DNA of 16,354 nt from a bacterium (GTDB taxonomy: Bacteria > 4484-113 > JALSIF01). The position numbers and the translations under genes were made by a program. The stretch lies in NCBI GenBank assembly GCA_026981635.1, contig JALSIF010000181.1, forward strand, positions 1 to 16,354, written 5' to 3'. Every line of letters starts with the position of its first letter. The first letter of the stretch is position 1. The notes beneath the pieces are model-generated. The model had not been told where the DNA came from. It saw only the letters and a list, made by a program, of their open reading frames with translations, and ran no database searches. This document shows positions 8,401-14,400 of this stretch, piece by piece.

Positions 8401-11400
8401 CATTGACGGGGAGCAGATCGCCGACAAGGCGCCCAACCTCAAGGCCCAGTGGACCTTCAACCTGGCCGATGTGCCGCCGCCCAACCCGGCCCTGGCCGGT
8501 CAGGCGGTGGTGGTCAACGGGCGCCGCTTCTACTACGACGCCCACGGCAACCCCTTCATCTCCACCCGCATCTGGGTGGTCAAGAACCCGGGCACTCCCC
8601 AGGAGACCAGGGCCGACGAGATCGTCCGGGTCTACCTGCAGGAGAACTGCGACGCCCAGATCCCGCTTAGGACCAACATCCTGGCCATCCGCCAGGACCT
8701 CAACACCTTCCGCATCATCTCCTCCACCGCGGGCGGAGTGAACCCCACCGGCTCCTTCTATGACCCCACCGGCGCCATCTGGTTTGACTGGGACTACGAC
8801 GCCAGCGCCACCCCCAACGACCCGCCGGGGATTGACGTGGGGGTGGACCCGCCGGCGCCGCCCGACCTTGACCCCGACGGGCGCTGGCCGCCGCCCCCCG
8901 ACCGGGGGAGCGACAATCTGACCAACCGGGGGTTCAACGACCCGCGCGAGATAACCCTCACCCTGAACAACGCGGCCAACCGGTTTGTCACCCTCCGGGT
9001 GTCCAACTTTGACCCCGCCGGTCCGCCGCCGCCCACCGGTGAGCAGGACAGCGACACGGTGGAGCTGGAGATCTTGGGGGGCGGGGCGGCCCTGGTGGGC
9101 GAGGTGGTGGCCACCCGGCCGGTGGTCACCTGGGGCGGCAGCCAGATCCTGCGCATCGGCGTGTACGGCGGCGGTGCCCCCTATGACCTGGTGGTCAATG
9201 TGGTTGACCCGGCTGGGGTGCCCTTCCCGCCCATCCTGAGAAACGATGTGAACTCAAACGTGATCGACCTGCCGCTTCCCTTTGAGCTCAACCGGGCGGG
9301 CACCTACACGGTCACGGTAAACATCTCCGACTCCTCCACCCCGGTGCAGAACACGGTGGTCTCCACCACCTTTGAGGTGGCCTTCGGGGTGGGTGGTAAC
9401 CGGCGCAACTTCCAGGATGTGCCCTCGGTCACCGCCAGCCTGGACGTCATCCCGCTGGACCCGCCCCTCAAGGGCTTCCGCACCCGCGCCCTGCTGGCCG
9501 GGGCGGTGGGGGCGGTGCAGCTTCGCTGGGAGGTGACCGACCTTCAGGGCAACACCCTCTGGCAGGGGTTTGACGGCACCTTCCCCGCCCCGGCCGGGGC
9601 GCTGCCCATGGTCTCCACCGATCCCGAGCCCATCTTCCAGTTTGACAGCGGGAGCGGCTCGGACGGGGTCTACATCGTAAAACTTGAGGTGATTGACGAC
9701 GCCTCGCCCACCGGGCGGCGCTCCAACAGCAACTCCATCATCGCCTCGGACAGTGCGGCGGTGGTGCTCTATAGCGCCACCACCAGCCCCTTTGCCGACC
9801 AGCCCACCGCGGTGCTGGTGGCAGATGTCCCCGGCAGCGCCAACCCCAACAACAACCCGGGTGCCACCCCGCCCCAGTCGCCCTTCATTGCGCCAAACAA
9901 TGTGGTGCCCACAACGCCACCTGGCCCCAACACGCCGCAGCTTATAAACGGGGCCTTCGGGACAGACTTCCCGCTGAGCTCGGTGATGCTGCCGCCGGGG
10001 GCGGACCTCACCATCTACGGAATCAACTTTGACCCGGTGGCAGAAAACAACATCGTCACCTTCGGCGGCAACGTCACCCAGCCGGCGAGGAGCGTCGGGC
10101 CCCACCCCGACCCGGGGCTGGCCGCCCTCGGCCTGCAGGCGCTTACGGTGACCGTGCCGGCGGCGGCGAGAAGCGGCTTTATCACCGTATCCAACGCGGG
10201 GGGCAACTCCAACCGGGTCTTCTTCATGACCAACTTCACCGTCGCCTTTGACCTGATCGGCTCCATGAACCCGGGGGTGCAGAGAAACCTCCGCTTTGAG
10301 CTGGACTACCAGGGCGACGGGGTGGTGGACGAGGTGATAGAGACCGGGGCGCTGCCCGGATTTAACGGCCAGGTGAGAAACGGCCAGGGCGGCTTTACCC
10401 TGGTCCACGACTACTCGCGGGACGGCTTCGGCAACTACTACGCCACCCTCAAGGTGACCGATCTAGCCAGCGGGAAGGTGGCCTACAGCCGCCAGCTCAT
10501 CCAGATTACCGACCTCACCCCGGTGAGCACCGGCAGCCCGCGGCCGGAGGCCTTTGGCCTCACCGCCCAGATCGAGTCGCTTACCAACGACCAGTTCCTC
10601 CCCGCCGGCGGCCTCACCACCGCCCAGTTCAGGGCGCTGGTGGACGGCGTGTCGGGAGCTGCCCTGGAGGGGCTGGAGTATGTCTGGACCCTGGAGGGCA
10701 GGGGAGTGGTGGGCACCGGCCAGAACCTGAGCCTGGCGCTGGATGCCTCCAACAGGGCGCGCATCCTCTCCCTCAAGGTGGTGGCCGATCTTGCCACCCA
10801 GCAGGTGGTAAACACCGGCAGCGAGCGGGTCTACTACGCCACTAACGCCACCGGCCAGAACTCCATCCAGGCGGTGGACCTGAGCGACCCGGCCACCGTA
10901 ATCCAGATCACCGACCCGGGCGGAAGTGAAGAGTTCACCCCCGACGTGACCGGTGACCGGTCGGTGCTGGCCTACACGGTAAGCGGCCCCACCTTCAACA
11001 TCGCGGTGGCCAACGGGGACGGCAGCGGAGAACAGATACTCGCCAGCCCCTTCAACGACACCAACCCGACCCTCTCAAGCGACGGGTCGCGCATCTACTT
11101 TGCCTCTGACGAGAGCGGCATCTTCCAGATCCACCGGATGGACGCCGACGGGGCCAACCGCCAGCAGGTGACCGGAGGACCCAATCCCAAGTTTGACCCC
11201 GATCTGTCGCCGGACGACGGGCGGCTCACCTATGTGGAGGAGATCGCCCCCGGCATCCACCACCTGATGGTGGCCAACGCCGACGGCACCGGGGTAACCG
11301 ACCTCACCAGCCTGGCCGGCATCCCCGAGACCACCATCCGCCGCCCGCGCTTCAGCCCGGACGGCGCCCAGATCGTCTTCTCCCTGGGCAACCCGGGCGA

Positions 11401-14400
11401 CATCTGGGTGGTGAATGTGGACGGGACCGGCCTCCTCCAGCTCACCTCCGGGCCGGAGGACGACTTCGGGGCCGACTTCAACTCCACCGGTGATGCGGTG
11501 GTCTTTACCCGCCGGGTGGGGCTTACTTCTGACCTCTACACTGTGCCCGCCACCGGCGGGGCTGAGTCACTGCTTCCCGGCTGGCCCAAGGCGGGGACCG
11601 AGCTCAACCTGGACGTGGTGCCGGCGCCGGGGGAGGCCCTCACCACCAAGGTGGTGGCCACCGATACCTTCATCATCCCCGCCACCGAAGAGAACCAGAC
11701 CGTCCCGCCAAGCCAGCTGCTAAACGGCGACATCTACTACAGCCGGGAGGTCTCGCCGGGAGTGTCGGCGGTCTTCAGGGTTGACCCCACCACCGGCGGC
11801 GAGACCCAGCTCACCACCCCGCCCCCGCCCGGCGGCGGAGGCGGAGGTGGGTGGAATGCACCCCAGGTGGTTGATTCGATTGGGAATGTGGGGCTCCATT
11901 GCTCCATCGAGCAGGTAAACGGACGGCCGGCCATGAGCTACATGGCGTTTCCTGGTGAGCTACGCTTTGCCATCAACGCCCAGCCAGATGCTTCCGGTGT
12001 TTGGCAGACCCAAGTGGTTGGGTCGACTGCCACGCCTCTCATCCCCCACAGCACCTCCCTTGAAGTTGTCCAGGGTAGGCCAGCCATCGCCTATCCCCTG
12101 ACGGCGGGGGTTGGATATGCCATCAACACTCAGCCGGACGGTTCAGGGGCTTGGCAGTTCAATACCATCGACACGGTTCAGCCCTATAACGTCACCCTGA
12201 AGCTTCTGAATGCCGGTCGTCCTGCGGTGGCCTATGGGGTTTTCAGTGGCAATGAGTTGAGGTTTGCCTACTCGGCTACGCCTGACGGATTGGGAGCGTG
12301 GTCGGTTCAAGTGGTGGATAGCTCAGGAAACATCTCTCACCTTTCCATGGAGGTGATTCAGGGCCGCCCGGCCATCGCCTATCGGGTCAACTCCCTGCCC
12401 GAGATCAGGTATGCGATCAACTCGGCTGCCGACGGCTCGGGAGCTTGGACCATTGTGACGGTGGTAAGTGATCCTAACCTCATTCTCAACTCGGGGGTTT
12501 CTCTGTCGATCATCAATGGACTTCCCGCCATCGTCTACTCCACCACCCCCAACCAGGTAGTCTTTGCCATAAACGACCAGCCAGACGGGCTCGGCACCTG
12601 GACCTTCTACAACGCCTTTAGCCCCGTGGGGGGAGATCAGCTGAGTGGTGAGTCGCTGGCCGAAGTAACCGCCCTGCCTGGTATTGCTGCCGGATCTGCG
12701 ATCTTCCCGCTCCAGCAATTCTTCGTCATCAACGACCAGCCCGACGGCTCGGGCACCTGGTTCAGTCAGCTGGTGGACGGGGCTCCCAACACAGGGTGGT
12801 GGCCCGCGCTTGATGTGGTGGTGGGCAGGGCTTCAATCTGCTACTACGATGCGGGTGTCCGGCAACTCAAGTTCGTAAATGCCGGGGCGGGCGGCACCTT
12901 CCCCGCCGGTGACTTTGACCCGGCGGTGACCTACAACGCCACCGCCTTTGGCTTTACCCGCGCCGACGGCGTGGGCAGCGCCCAGATCTGGATCGGCGAC
13001 CCGGCCGACCCGGCTGGTGCCCAGGTGTGGGTGGGCAACAACGGCACCGAGAACTGGCTGGGCGACATCGCCGACAACCTGGAGCTCGTAACCTGGGTAA
13101 GCGACGCCAGCGGCGCCTTTGAGGTCTGGGTAGGGAGGCTTGACGGCTCCACCGCCTTCCAGATCTCGGCCGGCGACGTGGACCGCGAGTCGGCGCCAAG
13201 CTTTAGCCCCAACGCCCGGCGGGTGGTGTGGGCCTCGGCCAGCGGCCAGATCATGAGCCGGGCCATAAACCCGCTCACCGGCGAGCCCCAGGGGCCCATT
13301 GAGACCATCTACGGCGGCCCGCGTCCCGCCTTCAGCCCGGTCTACAACCGGAGCGGCACCCGCATCTACTTCATCCTGGACGACGGCGGCACCGGCCTGG
13401 TCTACTCCATGCTGCCCGACGGAAGCGACCTCCGGCAGGAGCAGGACAACGCCGGCGAGGTGGCAGACATCTCCATCGCGGTGGCTCCGCTGGAGGACCG
13501 CTTCGCCTTCCTCGCCCAGCGCCAGCCCACTCCGAGCCGCTTCAACGCCTCAAGCGCCCTCCTCACCGAGCAGTTCGGCGGCAACCCGCCACCACCCCTT
13601 TCAGGCGGCGAGACCACCGTAATCAGCTTCCCCAACGACGTCTTTACCCGCCAGATCGACTGGAGCGGAGTGCTCCTCAGCGGCGGGCCCTCCAACCCGG
13701 CGGCGGCCCAGGTCTCCGCCAACCTGGTGGCCGACCCGCCCTACTTCCTCACCAACGGCGGCGGGGTGGCTGAGATGCGCATGCGGGCCTACGGCGGGGC
13801 CGCTCCGCTCAGCTACTTCCCCGACGTGAACGCCGACGGAGTGGTGGACGGCGGCGGCATCTTCCCCTCCGGTGGAAGCATGCTGCTTAGCTTCCCCAAC
13901 CCGCTGGACCAGCTGGACAATGGCTTTATCTCCAGCGACCCGGTCAACGCCGGCACCTACTCCAACGACGGCTTCTTCGCCGCCATCCCCGGCGCCCTGG
14001 ACGGGCTGAACCAGCCATATGTTGCCCGCCGCGGCACCTACGACGGCTTCCTGGCCGTGCAGGAGCTGGGGGCAGGCAACTACGCCTTTGAGCAGCAGTA
14101 CTTCTTCGTCGGCGGGCGCCGCACCGGCACCCCCGGCGCGCGGGCGGGAAGCCTGAATGCCGACTTCTTCCTCGCCCCGCTGATCGGCCTTACCACCACC
14201 ACCTACCGGGCGGAGGCCTTCGTGGGCGGTGGGGTACCGCCCTACACCTGGCAGTGGACGGTGAGCAAGGCCGGCTTTGGCGTGCTTGCCACCCAAAGTG
14301 GCTCCGGCCAGACGGTGGATCCACTGGAGTTCAACCCCAGCCGCGACTCGGGCCTTGCGCCGGGTGACCAGGTGGGGGACTACGAGGTGACCCTGGACCT

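Larger units (their letters stand above)
11723..13550 (+). other. TolB/PD40-type beta-propeller B, interrupted after its first blade
   Basis: Blade 1 is NGDIYYSREVSPGVSAVFRV to ETQLTT (11723-11818) and mirrors the opening blade of propeller A. Blade 2 resumes only at about 12911 with DFDPAVTYNATAFGFTRADG and AQIWIGD. More blades follow: LELVTWVSDASGAFEVWVG, APSFSPNARRVVWASASG, and RPAFSPVYNRSGTRIYFILD. A different propeller (11852 to about 12898) sits exactly at the blade 1-2 boundary, preceded by a four-Pro, seven-Gly linker. Confidence 0.65.

Noticed and set aside
9254-10408. A 384-codon open frame on the minus strand
   Set aside because: It is antisense to the continuous giant frame, including the IPT domain. 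Its composition is that of a GC-rich shadow frame.
10384-10420. GQGGFTLVH resembles a prepilin cleavage motif inside the giant protein
   Set aside because: No hydrophobic helix follows; it is a beta strand of a PKD-like domain with HDYSRDGFGNYYATLKV after it.
11852-12898. Periodic repeats as a CRISPR array or tandem DNA repeat
   Set aside because: The repeats are 141-156 bp, diverged at DNA level, in frame, and conserved as protein motifs. They are domain repeats.
11819-12911. Insertion sequence or intron as the source of the low-GC island
   Set aside because: There is no transposase, no terminal inverted repeat and no frame disruption; the island encodes a complete protein domain in frame.
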